64,000 bases of DNA from a virus. A program made the position numbers and the translations under genes. Every line of letters starts with the position of its first letter. Position 1 is the first letter of the stretch. The notes beneath the pieces are model-generated. The model made no database searches, was not told where the DNA came from, and saw only the letters and a program-made list of their open reading frames with translations. This document shows, one piece after another, positions 34,859-43,134 of this stretch. The stretch spans positions 36,841-100,840 of the IMG/VR virus record IMGVR_UViG_3300017917_002759. One strand, 5' to 3'.

Positions 34859-35050
34859 ATGGCAAAATTATCAAAACTCGCAAAAGTAAGCGAATCTATC
34901 ACTATCAATCGTTATGACAATGGTTGGATGGTTGAAGTTGGTGGAAGAAATAAAAAAGAAGATTGGACTAACACAAAGACTCTCTGTAACACAGAAGAAG
35001 AACTGTTGGCTCTAATCAAAGAATATAATACCATGGAGTTAGATCAATAA
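34859..35050 (+). CDS. Small conserved protein between gp32 and UvsX
   Basis: 63 residues (KLSKLAKVSESITINRYDNG; WTNTKTLCNTEEELLALIKE): short beta-hairpin region followed by a helix. The stop overlaps the UvsX start region (TAATG), so the two are probably co-translated. No family is recognised; its position suggests a small recombination or replication accessory protein. Confidence 0.6.
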   Translation: MAKLSKLAKVSESITINRYDNGWMVEVGGRNKKEDWTNTKTLCNTEEELLALIKEYNTMELDQ

Positions 35051-36126
35051 TGACTAAAGCATTCGATGTTTCTAAATTTAGAAAGTCGATTACTAAGAGC
35101 ATTGAAGGTCTTAGCATCGGCTTTAATGATCCAACTGACTGGGTATCAACAGGCAACTATGCACTGAACTATTTGATCAGCGGTGACTTCCATCGAGGTG
35201 TTCCGCTAGGCAAGGTTACTGTTTTCGCCGGAGAATCCGGTGCAGGTAAAAGTTATATCTGTTCAGGTAATCTAATCAAAGCAGCACAGGCACAAGGTAT
35301 CTATCCAATCCTAATCGACACTGAAAACGCACTCGACGAAGACTGGCTTAAGGCTTTAGGAGTTGATACCTCAGAAGATAAACTTCTAAAACTCAACATG
35401 GCTATGATCGATGATGTGGCTAAAACTATCACAGAGTTTGTGGCAGAATATAAAACTATGCCCGAAGAAAGTCGTCCTAAAGTATTATTTGTGTTAGACA
35501 GCTTAGGCATGTTATTGACACCTACAGATGTCAATCAATTTGAAGCAGGAGATCTCAAAGGTGATATGGGTAGAAAGCCAAAAGCACTTACGGCTCTGGT
35601 TCGTAATTGTGTTAATATGTTTGGTAGTCTTAATATCGGCTTGGTGGCTACAAATCACACATATGCTAGCCAAGACATGTTCGATCCGGACGATAAGATC
35701 TCGGGAGGACAAGGGTTCATTTACGCATCTTCTATCGTGGTTGCAATGAAAAAGTTGAAACTCAAAGAAGACGAAGATGGTAACAAGATCTCAGAAGTCA
35801 AAGGTATTCGTGCCGCTTGCAAGATCATGAAAACTCGTTATGCTAAACCATTTGAAAGCGTACAGGTAAAGATTCCTTACGAGACTGGAATGAATCCATA
35901 CAGTGGTTTAACTGATCTGGCTGAAGCTAAAGGTATGCTTAAAAAAGATGGTAATAGACTCAGTTATGTGACTAGCGAAGGTGAAATTCTTAAATTTTAT
36001 CGCAAGGAATGGGAACGCAACGAAAATGGTTGTTTAGATTCTGTCATGAATGATATTTCAAATCATGGTGAAAAAACAGTATCCGAGATAACTAATATTG
36101 TTGAATCCCAACCGGAGAGCGCATAA
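35050..36126 (+). CDS. uvsX: UvsX RecA-like recombinase
   Basis: 358 residues. Walker A GESGAGKS at 61-68, Walker B VLFVLDSLGML near 140, loop regions KALTALVRNCVNMFG and HTYASQDMFDPDDKISGGQG, and the C-terminal segment found in UvsX. It forms filaments on gp32-covered ssDNA and promotes strand exchange for recombination-dependent replication. It sits between gp32 and UvsY, its two functional partners, in one transcription unit. Confidence 0.95.
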   Translation: MTKAFDVSKFRKSITKSIEGLSIGFNDPTDWVSTGNYALNYLISGDFHRGVPLGKVTVFAGESGAGKSYICSGNLIKAAQAQGIYPILIDTENALDEDWLKALGVDTSEDKLLKLNMAMIDDVAKTITEFVAEYKTMPEESRPKVLFVLDSLGMLLTPTDVNQFEAGDLKGDMGRKPKALTALVRNCVNMFGSLNIGLVATNHTYASQDMFDPDDKISGGQGFIYASSIVVAMKKLKLKEDEDGNKISEVKGIRAACKIMKTRYAKPFESVQVKIPYETGMNPYSGLTDLAEAKGMLKKDGNRLSYVTSEGEILKFYRKEWERNENGCLDSVMNDISNHGEKTVSEITNIVESQPESA

Positions 36127-36356
36127 TGAAAGAAGATTTGATTGCTGACCTATGGAATGTTGTTGTTGAACATATTCCGGAAAAATCACGCAAAGATGTT
36201 GCCTATGACTTTGTTAATACTCTAACAGATTATGGTATCAAAGACACAGTAATCGAAGGATTACAAGGAATTGATCCATATCTCGACGATGCTATTGCCT
36301 ATGTTATAGATGGCGAAGAAATCGAAGAAGATTACGAAGATTACGACGAGGAATAA
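36126..36356 (+). CDS. Small acidic protein between UvsX and UvsY
   Basis: 76 residues. The N-terminal helical segment LIADLWNVVVEHIPEKSRKDVAYDF and VNTLTDYGIKDTVIEGL (discontinuous) are followed by a strongly acidic tail (EEIEEDYEDYDEE). Overlaps the UvsX stop by one base and touches the UvsY start. The acidic tail recalls gp32-type partner tails, but no function is known. Confidence 0.65.
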   Translation: MKEDLIADLWNVVVEHIPEKSRKDVAYDFVNTLTDYGIKDTVIEGLQGIDPYLDDAIAYVIDGEEIEEDYEDYDEE

Positions 36357-36812
36357 ATGAATTGGTATGATCGAGTTTCAAAGGATATTAGTTCTATTCC
36401 AGATGCCGCGGCATTTTTTGAGGCCGAATTACAAGCAGCAAAAATTGATGCTCGCATAGCGGGAAATATTGAAAAAGCCGCTGCCAGTATGCCCGGCATC
36501 GTTGAAAATCGATTTAATCAACTTCAAGAAATCGAAGCGATATTAGAGTATCTAAATATCGAACTTCGTAGGCTTCGCAGTCAGCATTTTCGTAAATATC
36601 TTGAAAACTATCAACGAGCTTTGTCCTCTAGAGACTGTGAAAAGTTTGTAGAGGGCGAGTCTGATGTTGTAGATTTTGAAAAAATCATCAATGAGTTTGC
36701 CTTGATGAGAAACAAGTGGCTAGGTATTATCAAAGCTCTTGATATCAAACAATGGCAACTATCAAATATTGTTAAACTTAGAACTTCGGGGTTAGAAGAC
36801 GCAACTCTCTAA
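36357..36812 (+). CDS. uvsY: UvsY recombination mediator
   Basis: 151 residues, close to T4 UvsY (137). I recognise the aquatic-phage version of UvsY by AAKIDARIAGNIEKAAASMPG, RFNQLQEIEAILEYLNIELR (shown in parts), SRDCEKFVEGESDVVDF and ALMRNKWLGIIKALDIKQWQ. It loads UvsX onto gp32-coated ssDNA. The position immediately after the UvsX group supports the call. The stop overlaps the convergent glycosyltransferase gene by four bases. Confidence 0.8.
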   Translation: MNWYDRVSKDISSIPDAAAFFEAELQAAKIDARIAGNIEKAAASMPGIVENRFNQLQEIEAILEYLNIELRRLRSQHFRKYLENYQRALSSRDCEKFVEGESDVVDFEKIINEFALMRNKWLGIIKALDIKQWQLSNIVKLRTSGLEDATL

Positions 36813-37444
36813 TATCTTGTAGGATCCCAGAGTATTTTATTTTTTCCGCTGTAATGATCAGCATATCTACCAAAAGTTTGATCAACGGGATTCCATTCTT
36901 GAGAATTCAAAGGAATATATTTTATATTTTTATCAAAGAATAATTTATTCAATATTCCTTGCCCGTCATACTGATAATCATTCTCAAGATATTCAGATAA
37001 AAAATCTTTTGTCTTTAATAAGACATCTTTAACCATGTACATAAATCCTGCATTAAAATATCTATTTCTATCAATGCCTAGAGTTTCAGCTAATTTAGGT
37101 ACAGATTTACCAGGATCAGTGACCGCAGAAAAATTATCTTTACATAAATCAAAAAGATTAGGAGCATTATCTTTAATAACATAATCTGAATCAAAATATA
37201 TTATTTGATCATATTCTAAAAAATCGTACATCTTAAGTTTTTGATAATCTAAATGTTTATGTGCCGCAGGTTTAAAATCGTCTGCCCTTGTAAGCAAATA
37301 ATAATCGGCTTTGTTTTTAGTAGCATATAATCTAGCATTTCTTTCACTAATAGCATACATGTCTTGAATATATGTGTATGACGATGCTTTAGAAGTTAGA
37401 ATATGATTTGGAACATTAATCTGAAAAACTAATTTTTTTGTCAT
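36809..37444 (-). CDS. Glycosyltransferase, GT8-like
   Basis: 211 residues. GT-A fold features: ISERNARLYATKNKADYYLLT, QKLKMYDFLEYDQIIYFDSDY with the DxD metal site, FNAGFMYMVKD, and a late QGILNKLFF.. segment. Such enzymes transfer a sugar from a nucleotide donor with retention. It is the first of about eight glycosyltransferase-like genes up to 46.3 kb. Divergent from the epimerase gene, with a late octamer 18 nt upstream. Confidence 0.78.
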   Translation of the reverse strand: MTKKLVFQINVPNHILTSKASSYTYIQDMYAISERNARLYATKNKADYYLLTRADDFKPAAHKHLDYQKLKMYDFLEYDQIIYFDSDYVIKDNAPNLFDLCKDNFSAVTDPGKSVPKLAETLGIDRNRYFNAGFMYMVKDVLLKTKDFLSEYLENDYQYDGQGILNKLFFDKNIKYIPLNSQEWNPVDQTFGRYADHYSGKNKILWDPTRY

Positions 37445-37461
37445 GATTATTTTTAAAAACT

Positions 37462-37469
37462 TATTTATG
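37462..37469 (-). promoter_or_regulatory. Putative late promoter octamer CATAAATA
   Basis: Minus-strand octamer 18 nt before the glycosyltransferase ATG at 37444; one half of a divergent late promoter pair with 37484-37491. Confidence 0.5.
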
Positions 37470-37483
37470 TACGTATTTTATAT

Positions 37484-37491
37484 TATAAATA
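37484..37491 (+). promoter_or_regulatory. Perfect late promoter octamer TATAAATA
   Basis: Exact T4 late consensus, 23 nt before the TTG start of the epimerase gene at 37514; the leader carries AAAGGAG. Confidence 0.7.
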
Positions 37492-37513
37492 CTAAAATTA
37501 AAAGGAGTTAGGT

Positions 37514-38413
37514 TTGAAATCACTTGTTACAGGCGGTGCTGGATTTATTGGATCACATATAGTCGATCGTCTTGTTAGTTTAGGTCATGAAGTAATTGTG
37601 ATTGATAACGAAGTGTCACAAGTCCATGATCATTTTTATTATAATGATAATGCTGTTTATCATAAATTAGACATCGTCGATTATAATGAAACAAAAGATT
37701 TATACCAGAATGTTGATTATGTATTTCATTGTGCAGCAGAATCGAGAATACAACCAACGATACTAAATCCACTAGGCGCTATTAAAACAAATACATTAGG
37801 AACAGGCGCAGTGCTTCAATGCGCTAGAGAAGCAGGAGTTAAAAAGGTAATTTACAGTTCCACGTCATCTGGCTACGGATTAAAAAATATCCCCCCATTA
37901 AATGAAAGCATGCCCGATGACTGCTTAAATCCGTATTCAGTTTCAAAAGTGTCTGGGGAAAAACTTTGTACAATGTATAATAACCTCTACGGCCTAAAGA
38001 CCATCATTTTTAGATATTTTAACGTGTATGGAGATCGAGAGCCGCTTAGGGGTCCGTATGCCCCTGTAGTTGGATTATTTTTAAGACAAAAGAAAGCTAA
38101 TGAGCCTTTGACTATCGTACCAGATGGAACTCAGCGTAGAGATTTTACACATATAAGTGATGTTGTCGAAGCTAATATATTAGCCATGACCGTAGATAAT
38201 CACAATCATTATGGTGAAGTTTTCAATGTTGGTACAGGAACTAATCATTCTGTATTAGAATTAGCTTCGATGATTTCTGATAATATGAAAATGATCGAAC
38301 CTCGTAGAGGAGAAGCATATATTACCTTAGCCGACAATACAAAATTAAGATCAGTTTTTGGATGGGAGCCTTCTAAAAAATTAGAAGATTACGTAAAAGA
38401 AAAATTATGTTAA
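37514..38413 (+). CDS. NAD-dependent nucleotide-sugar epimerase/dehydratase (GalE-like)
   Basis: 299 residues from TTG, with AAAGGAG at the right distance. Extended SDR: GGAGFIGSH at 7-15, acidic end of strand 2 (VIVIDNE), HCAAES, catalytic YSVSK (Tyr-x-x-x-Lys), RYFNVYG and the C-terminal VLELASMI segment. It interconverts or oxidises UDP- or GDP-sugars and would supply donors to the neighbouring transferases. The stop overlaps the methyltransferase start by seven bases. Confidence 0.88.
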   Translation: MKSLVTGGAGFIGSHIVDRLVSLGHEVIVIDNEVSQVHDHFYYNDNAVYHKLDIVDYNETKDLYQNVDYVFHCAAESRIQPTILNPLGAIKTNTLGTGAVLQCAREAGVKKVIYSSTSSGYGLKNIPPLNESMPDDCLNPYSVSKVSGEKLCTMYNNLYGLKTIIFRYFNVYGDREPLRGPYAPVVGLFLRQKKANEPLTIVPDGTQRRDFTHISDVVEANILAMTVDNHNHYGEVFNVGTGTNHSVLELASMISDNMKMIEPRRGEAYITLADNTKLRSVFGWEPSKKLEDYVKEKLC

Positions 38414-39018
38414 GAGAACTATTTGACAAACATCAATGCGATAAAGGGAAAAAACACTCTTATGATTTGTTCTATCAAAAAGAATTTGAAAAAGATAGAT
38501 TAAATTCTTTTAATATTTTAGAAATAGGAATTTTTAAAGGTGCCAGTGCAAAATCATGGATTGAATATTTTCCAAATTGTATTTTTTATTGTATTGACAT
38601 TACAATTAACGACGAAGTCAAAAATTTTATAGATCATCCTAGAATAAAATATTTAGAATTTGATAGCACAGATCGAAATATAACAGAAAAAATAAAAAAT
38701 ATTTGGAACATCGAGTTTGATATCGTTATCGAAGACGGTCTTCATACTCCGGAAGCTAACCAAAAAACATTCGAAAATATTTTTCCATTATTAAAGAAAA
38801 ACGGAAGATATTATATTGAAGATTTTTTCCCAATTCACTTAATGTCTATTCAAGACTTTGAAAGTAAATCCGGTAAATGGGCCAAGAAAAATAAAAATTG
38901 GGATATACAGAAAGTTCAGAACTTCTTGAATTTTATATCTCAATATAATTTTGACACATTTGATAATCGATATAGATCAAATGAACAAGATAGTTTCATT
39001 ATTAAAGTTACAAAATAA
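38407..39018 (+). CDS. Class I SAM-dependent methyltransferase
   Basis: 203 residues. Motif I NILEIGIFKGASAKSW, acidic motif II FYCIDITIND, FDIVIEDGLHTPEANQKTF (motif IV with the Asp/His arrangement of TylF/macrocin O-methyltransferase and cephalosporin-hydroxylase-like enzymes) and YYIEDFF. These methylate sugar hydroxyls, often in surface glycans. Overlaps the epimerase gene and ends two bases from the convergent dehydrogenase. Confidence 0.8.
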   Translation: MLRELFDKHQCDKGKKHSYDLFYQKEFEKDRLNSFNILEIGIFKGASAKSWIEYFPNCIFYCIDITINDEVKNFIDHPRIKYLEFDSTDRNITEKIKNIWNIEFDIVIEDGLHTPEANQKTFENIFPLLKKNGRYYIEDFFPIHLMSIQDFESKSGKWAKKNKNWDIQKVQNFLNFISQYNFDTFDNRYRSNEQDSFIIKVTK

Positions 39019-39019
39019 A

Positions 39020-39799
39020 TTAATTATTATTTTGCCTATGTTTAATATTTAAAGATTTAACAGCTCTCAATAACTCTAGATCTATTCCTAATGTATTTGC
39101 GTGTTCTATAATTGCAGAAACATCTTTAGGAAAACAAGCACCGCCAAATCCAAATTTGCCATCTGGTCCGGGGACGTCCCAGTGGCTATCACCTAATCTC
39201 GAATCATTGGCTGCTATATTTTTTATATCGACCCAACTAACGTTCAAAGATTTAGCCAAATGATACATGTCGTTCATAAATGTAACCTTTGAAGCTAAAA
39301 ATGAATTAGCAATATACTTGAACAAGGATGCAGTTGATATATTAGTTTTATAATATTTTTTTGCCGATATCGCGCTAGATTTTATAATAGCTTCAGCTTC
39401 GTTAGTCCAGGGTACTTCCCCACCGATAAGTACCCACGAAGAATTAATGTAGTCATCTATTGAATTTGCCGCAGTTAAAAACTCCGGAGCATGTACAAGA
39501 TTCGGAAACTTTACTTGTAAATTAGCATAAGTTTTTGGTGGAACTGTACTTTTAGAAATAATAACTTTATTATATCCTTGTAGCTCGTCTAATACTGAAA
39601 AAAGAAAACTTTCGTCACATTCGCCAGATTCAAGCATAGGAGTCGGAACACACAGATAAACAGCATCGCATGTTTTAATTTCTTCTATGCTTGCTGAATT
39701 ATTTTTTAATTTTGGATCTCTTATAACTAAATTATCTTTTTTGTGAGCTTCGGCAACTGCGGTACCGACATACCCTAGCCCCATTATTCCAATTTTCAT
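39020..39799 (-). CDS. UDP-sugar dehydrogenase, short form
   Basis: 259 residues. NAD-binding GLGYVG at 7-12, VYLCVPTP, SKSTVPP, HAPEFLTAANS, and the catalytic Cys222 in FGGACFPKD. UDP-glucose or UDP-ManNAc dehydrogenases are normally about 400 residues; this one stops 37 residues after the catalytic Cys and lacks the C-terminal UDP-binding domain. The catalytic signature is intact, so it may be a compact phage form, or act with a partner. Encoded opposite to the surrounding plus-strand genes. Confidence 0.8.
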   Translation of the reverse strand: MKIGIMGLGYVGTAVAEAHKKDNLVIRDPKLKNNSASIEEIKTCDAVYLCVPTPMLESGECDESFLFSVLDELQGYNKVIISKSTVPPKTYANLQVKFPNLVHAPEFLTAANSIDDYINSSWVLIGGEVPWTNEAEAIIKSSAISAKKYYKTNISTASLFKYIANSFLASKVTFMNDMYHLAKSLNVSWVDIKNIAANDSRLGDSHWDVPGPDGKFGFGGACFPKDVSAIIEHANTLGIDLELLRAVKSLNIKHRQNNN

Positions 39800-39832
39800 A
39801 AATTACCTTGCATCAAAAATATTATTTAGTGA

Positions 39833-39840
39833 ATAAACTA
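39833..39840 (-). promoter_or_regulatory. Putative late promoter octamer ACTAAATA
   Basis: Minus-strand octamer 34 nt before the dehydrogenase ATG at 39799, in a divergent pair with 39845-39852. Confidence 0.4.
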
Positions 39841-39844
39841 CACA

Positions 39845-39852
39845 CATAAATA
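39845..39852 (+). promoter_or_regulatory. Putative late promoter octamer CATAAATA
   Basis: Plus-strand octamer 27 nt before the ATG at 39879. Confidence 0.45.
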
Positions 39853-39878
39853 TTATTCAATTATCAGAGCAATCATAT

Positions 39879-40646
39879 ATGAAAATAGTTTTAGTCACTG
39901 GCGGGTTTGATCCACTACATTCTGGGCATATACAATATTTTGAAGAAGCACGTAAGCTAGGCGATCGACTGATAGTCGGCATTAACAGCGATACTTGGCT
40001 GACACGCAAAAAAGGTCGCCCATTTATGCGTTGGGATGACAGACTATCTGTGATCCGCAGCCTTAAATGTGTCGATGGTACGGTCCAATTCAACGACGAT
40101 GACGGCACAGCCAAGGATGCTATCCGTAAAGTCCGACTAAACTATCCCAGCGACACAATAATCTTCGCCAACGGTGGAGATCGTACTGACAAAAATATCC
40201 CCGAGATGGACATCAAAGACAATGACCTAAAATTTGTCTTCGGTGTTGGTGGCTTCAACAAAATGAATTCCAGTTCTTGGATATTAGAAGAATGGAAATC
40301 ACCCAAAACTGAACGTCCTTGGGGTTACTATCGTGTTTTACATGAAATACCGGGCTGTAAGGTCAAAGAATTAACTGTCGATCCTGGTCAAAGTCTAAGC
40401 CTACAGCGACACCGGGATAGAACTGAAATATGGTTAGTGGCTGAAGGCGAATGTATGGTCGAGCATCATGGCCATGCTGTGGAAACCGATGAATATTTGG
40501 TGCATACACCTCTACACACGCACCACGAATATAGAGTTCCGAGAACTAAATGGCATCGATTATTCAATCCCTATGATAAACTCTGTAGGATCGTAGAAAT
40601 ACAGTACGGTGATCGATGCGAAGAAGAGGATATAGAAAGAAAATGA
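39879..40646 (+). CDS. Fusion of a cytidylyltransferase-fold domain and a sugar-phosphate isomerase-type cupin
   Basis: 255 residues. N-terminal half (1-135): VTGGFDPLHSGHIQYFEEA with the HxGH nucleotide-binding site (His14-His17) and GINSD, as in RfaE-C/glycerol-3-phosphate cytidylyltransferases. The second half from about residue 145 (ERPWGYYRVL, VDPGQSLSLQRHRDR, EIWLVAEGE, HTHHEYRVP) is the cupin of type II mannose-6-phosphate isomerase, as at the end of ManC. Such a pairing suggests sugar activation and isomerisation in one chain. The stop overlaps the next ATG (ATGA). Confidence 0.85.
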   Translation: MKIVLVTGGFDPLHSGHIQYFEEARKLGDRLIVGINSDTWLTRKKGRPFMRWDDRLSVIRSLKCVDGTVQFNDDDGTAKDAIRKVRLNYPSDTIIFANGGDRTDKNIPEMDIKDNDLKFVFGVGGFNKMNSSSWILEEWKSPKTERPWGYYRVLHEIPGCKVKELTVDPGQSLSLQRHRDRTEIWLVAEGECMVEHHGHAVETDEYLVHTPLHTHHEYRVPRTKWHRLFNPYDKLCRIVEIQYGDRCEEEDIERK

Positions 40647-41338
40647 AAGATATTATACCAGTATTCATTGGTTATGACCCCAGAGAAGCTATCGCCTTCC
40701 ACACTTGTGCCAATAGCATTATAAGAAATTCGTCAAGGCCTGTGTCTATAATACCAGTGGCTCTTAATCTATTCAAAGATTACACTGAAACACATACTGA
40801 TGGCAGCAATCATTTCATCTATACTAGATTTTTAGTGCCGTATTTGATGGGTTGGCAAGGTCATGCTATATTCATCGATGGTGATATGATCGTTCGGGGT
40901 GACATCGCAGAGCTATGGGACCTGCGCGAAATGGGCAAAGACGTACAGGTAGTTAAACATGACTACAAGACAAAGATGCCCGTGAAATATCTAGGATCAA
41001 AAAATGAAGACTATCCTAGAAAAAATTGGTCTAGTGTTATTTTGTGGAATTGTAATAGTTTTCCTAACAGGAAACTCACTCCTGAATTCATCCAGCGAGC
41101 CACAGGTGCCGAGCTACACCGCTTCTCGTGGTTAGCCGATGAGCGTATCGGAGAGTTACCTAAAGAGTGGAACTGGTTAGATGTCGAGTATGACTATAAT
41201 CCTGACGCTAAACTGGTACATTACACCCTAGGCACACCTTGCTTCCACGAATTTGCCACACAAGGATCATTTGCCAACGAATGGCACAGAGAAAGAGTGC
41301 TAACAGAGCACTGCCAACAGCATGATATTCTTAAGTAA
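40643..41338 (+). CDS. Glycosyltransferase, GT8-like
   Basis: 231 residues from ATG 40643, which overlaps the preceding stop by four bases; the longer reading from 40616 is less likely. IPVFIGYDPREAIAFHTCANS, FIYTRFLVPYL and the DxD motif in AIFIDGDMIVRGD define a GT-A transferase; WNCNSFPN, FSWLADERIGELP and VHYTLGTPC are further core segments. Members of this group are frequent in phage glycan islands. The acceptor is unknown. Confidence 0.82.
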   Translation: MKDIIPVFIGYDPREAIAFHTCANSIIRNSSRPVSIIPVALNLFKDYTETHTDGSNHFIYTRFLVPYLMGWQGHAIFIDGDMIVRGDIAELWDLREMGKDVQVVKHDYKTKMPVKYLGSKNEDYPRKNWSSVILWNCNSFPNRKLTPEFIQRATGAELHRFSWLADERIGELPKEWNWLDVEYDYNPDAKLVHYTLGTPCFHEFATQGSFANEWHRERVLTEHCQQHDILK

Positions 41339-42113
41339 GAACAATCAAGACGAATATGTCAATATGTTTGCTCAGGGCTCGGGCACTAGAGCTATAAATT
41401 ACGAAATTTTTGACTACGCTGCCTCAAAAGAACCGTTAGTGATCAGAGGAATACTAAAAAAGAAATTGATCAAACAGTGTTGGCAAGACAGCAGAGACTT
41501 TTTTTACATCGACACTGGATATTTTGGCAACGAACGAACCGCTACTAATCCCAACGGGTGGAAATATTGGCACAGGATCGTGAAAAACGACCTACAGCAT
41601 GGAAAAATCATCCCAAGGCCTGATGATAGATTTCGTAAATTTAACAAAACTATAAATCCTTGGAAAAAATCTGGAAGGAAAATATTGATAGCAGCACCGG
41701 ATGAGAAGCCTTGTAAATTTTATGGCATTGACCGAGGGCAGTGGTTAAAAGAAACTGTGGAAACTATCAAAAAATACACCGATAGACCGGTAGAAATTCG
41801 CGAACGTGCGAAAAATAGGATTGATAGGATCAAACACTCAACACTACACGAAGCGTTAGATGATGATGTTTTTGCTCTAGTGACCTATAACAGTGTAGCA
41901 GCCACAGAATCTGTGTTCTATGGCATTCCTGCCTTTACACTAGCACCTACAAATGCCGCTAGTCCAGTATCAAGCCAGGATTTGAGCCAGATAGACAGCC
42001 CCTACTATCCAGCCGCCGATAAAGTATATCAATGGGCTTGCCACTTGGCCTATGGTCAGTTCCATGTCAGTGAAATGAAAGACGGAAGTGCTTGGAGAAT
42101 ATTAAAGGAATAA
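41322..42113 (+). CDS. KpsC/KpsS-like capsule-type glycosyltransferase, paralogue 1
   Basis: 263 residues. The C-terminal half ILIAAPDEKPCKFYGIDRGQW, TDRPVEIRERA, FALVTYNSVAATESVFYGIP, and QWACHLAYGQFHVSEMKDGSAW has the GT-B-like layout seen in capsule polysaccharide transferases. It is the first of three tandem paralogues that share the ending W...LA..Q....EM..G..W. Overlaps the previous gene by 17 bases. The donor and acceptor cannot be told from sequence. Confidence 0.65.
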   Translation: MIFLSKNNQDEYVNMFAQGSGTRAINYEIFDYAASKEPLVIRGILKKKLIKQCWQDSRDFFYIDTGYFGNERTATNPNGWKYWHRIVKNDLQHGKIIPRPDDRFRKFNKTINPWKKSGRKILIAAPDEKPCKFYGIDRGQWLKETVETIKKYTDRPVEIRERAKNRIDRIKHSTLHEALDDDVFALVTYNSVAATESVFYGIPAFTLAPTNAASPVSSQDLSQIDSPYYPAADKVYQWACHLAYGQFHVSEMKDGSAWRILKE

Positions 42114-42114
42114 C

Positions 42115-43134
42115 ATGAAAGTTTTAGTTAGTATCACATCTGGCTCAAATAATACAGAACGCAATATATTAAGATCGTTCTATGACGGAATCGAAAAGTA
42201 TTATTTTCAATATTTTAAATGCTCGGATCACAAGACTTTAAAAAAGGTACATGATATTGATCTAAGATTGAGCTATGATCCAGAAATTGAAAAATGTGAT
42301 GTAGCTGTTCAATTTGGTACAGTTAAAGAAAGAAATAATGAACATCATATCACAAGACAAAGTATAAGAAAAAATTCTAAAACAGTAGTTTATATTGAAA
42401 CTCCATTGCTAGGAAGAAAAATTGTAAAAAAAAGCGACCATGAATTTTATCGTGTAGCTGTTAATGGATTTTTAAATAACGACGGTATTTTTTATCAAAC
42501 AGATAATTTAGATAGAAACCGATTACAACTGTTAAAAAATAGTGGTTTGTATATCAAAGATTTTACAGGCTGGAAAAATCATAACGATGGCGCTATTTTA
42601 TTACTGTTACAATTACCTGGAGACGCCAGTCTTAGAGGACAGAGTCATAGCGAATGGTTTTTAGAAACTGTTGATAAAATTAGAAAAATTACTGACAGAG
42701 AAATAATAGTTAGATTTCATCCAGCAATGAGTGAAAAAGGTCGAGCTGAATTTTTTTCTGAAATTAAAGACGTATTTTTTAAAAATTACAAAAATATAAT
42801 TTGGTCTGATGGTATTGAATATCCTTTAGAAAAAGATTTTGAAAGATCGGGCATCTGTGTTTCATATACCAGCGGATCTTGTATCGATGCTGTGTTGTTT
42901 GGACTTCCGGTCATTGCCATGGATGAAGGAAATTTAGCATACTCTATATCTAGCAGACGTGTTGAAGATATATCAAATCCTAAATTAGCCTCAACGACTG
43001 AAATACAAGAATGGGTGCTCTTATTGGCCAATAGTCAATGGAATGAACAAGAGATGTTAAATGGCACTGTTTGGTCAAAAATTTATCCTATTGTTCTTGA
43101 ACAATTAAAAAATGATAGTAACAACGTATCATAA
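42115..43134 (+). CDS. KpsC/KpsS-like capsule-type glycosyltransferase, paralogue 2
   Basis: 339 residues. It repeats the paralogue plan: ILLLLQLPGDASLRGQSHSEW, TDREIIVRFHPAMS, CVSYTSGSCIDAVLFGLPVI and EWVLLLANSQWNEQEMLNGTVW. RFHP is the usual nucleotide-sugar-binding region in such GT-B proteins. It starts two bases after paralogue 1 with an AAGGA sequence upstream. Very AT-rich. Confidence 0.65.
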   Translation: MKVLVSITSGSNNTERNILRSFYDGIEKYYFQYFKCSDHKTLKKVHDIDLRLSYDPEIEKCDVAVQFGTVKERNNEHHITRQSIRKNSKTVVYIETPLLGRKIVKKSDHEFYRVAVNGFLNNDGIFYQTDNLDRNRLQLLKNSGLYIKDFTGWKNHNDGAILLLLQLPGDASLRGQSHSEWFLETVDKIRKITDREIIVRFHPAMSEKGRAEFFSEIKDVFFKNYKNIIWSDGIEYPLEKDFERSGICVSYTSGSCIDAVLFGLPVIAMDEGNLAYSISSRRVEDISNPKLASTTEIQEWVLLLANSQWNEQEMLNGTVWSKIYPIVLEQLKNDSNNVS

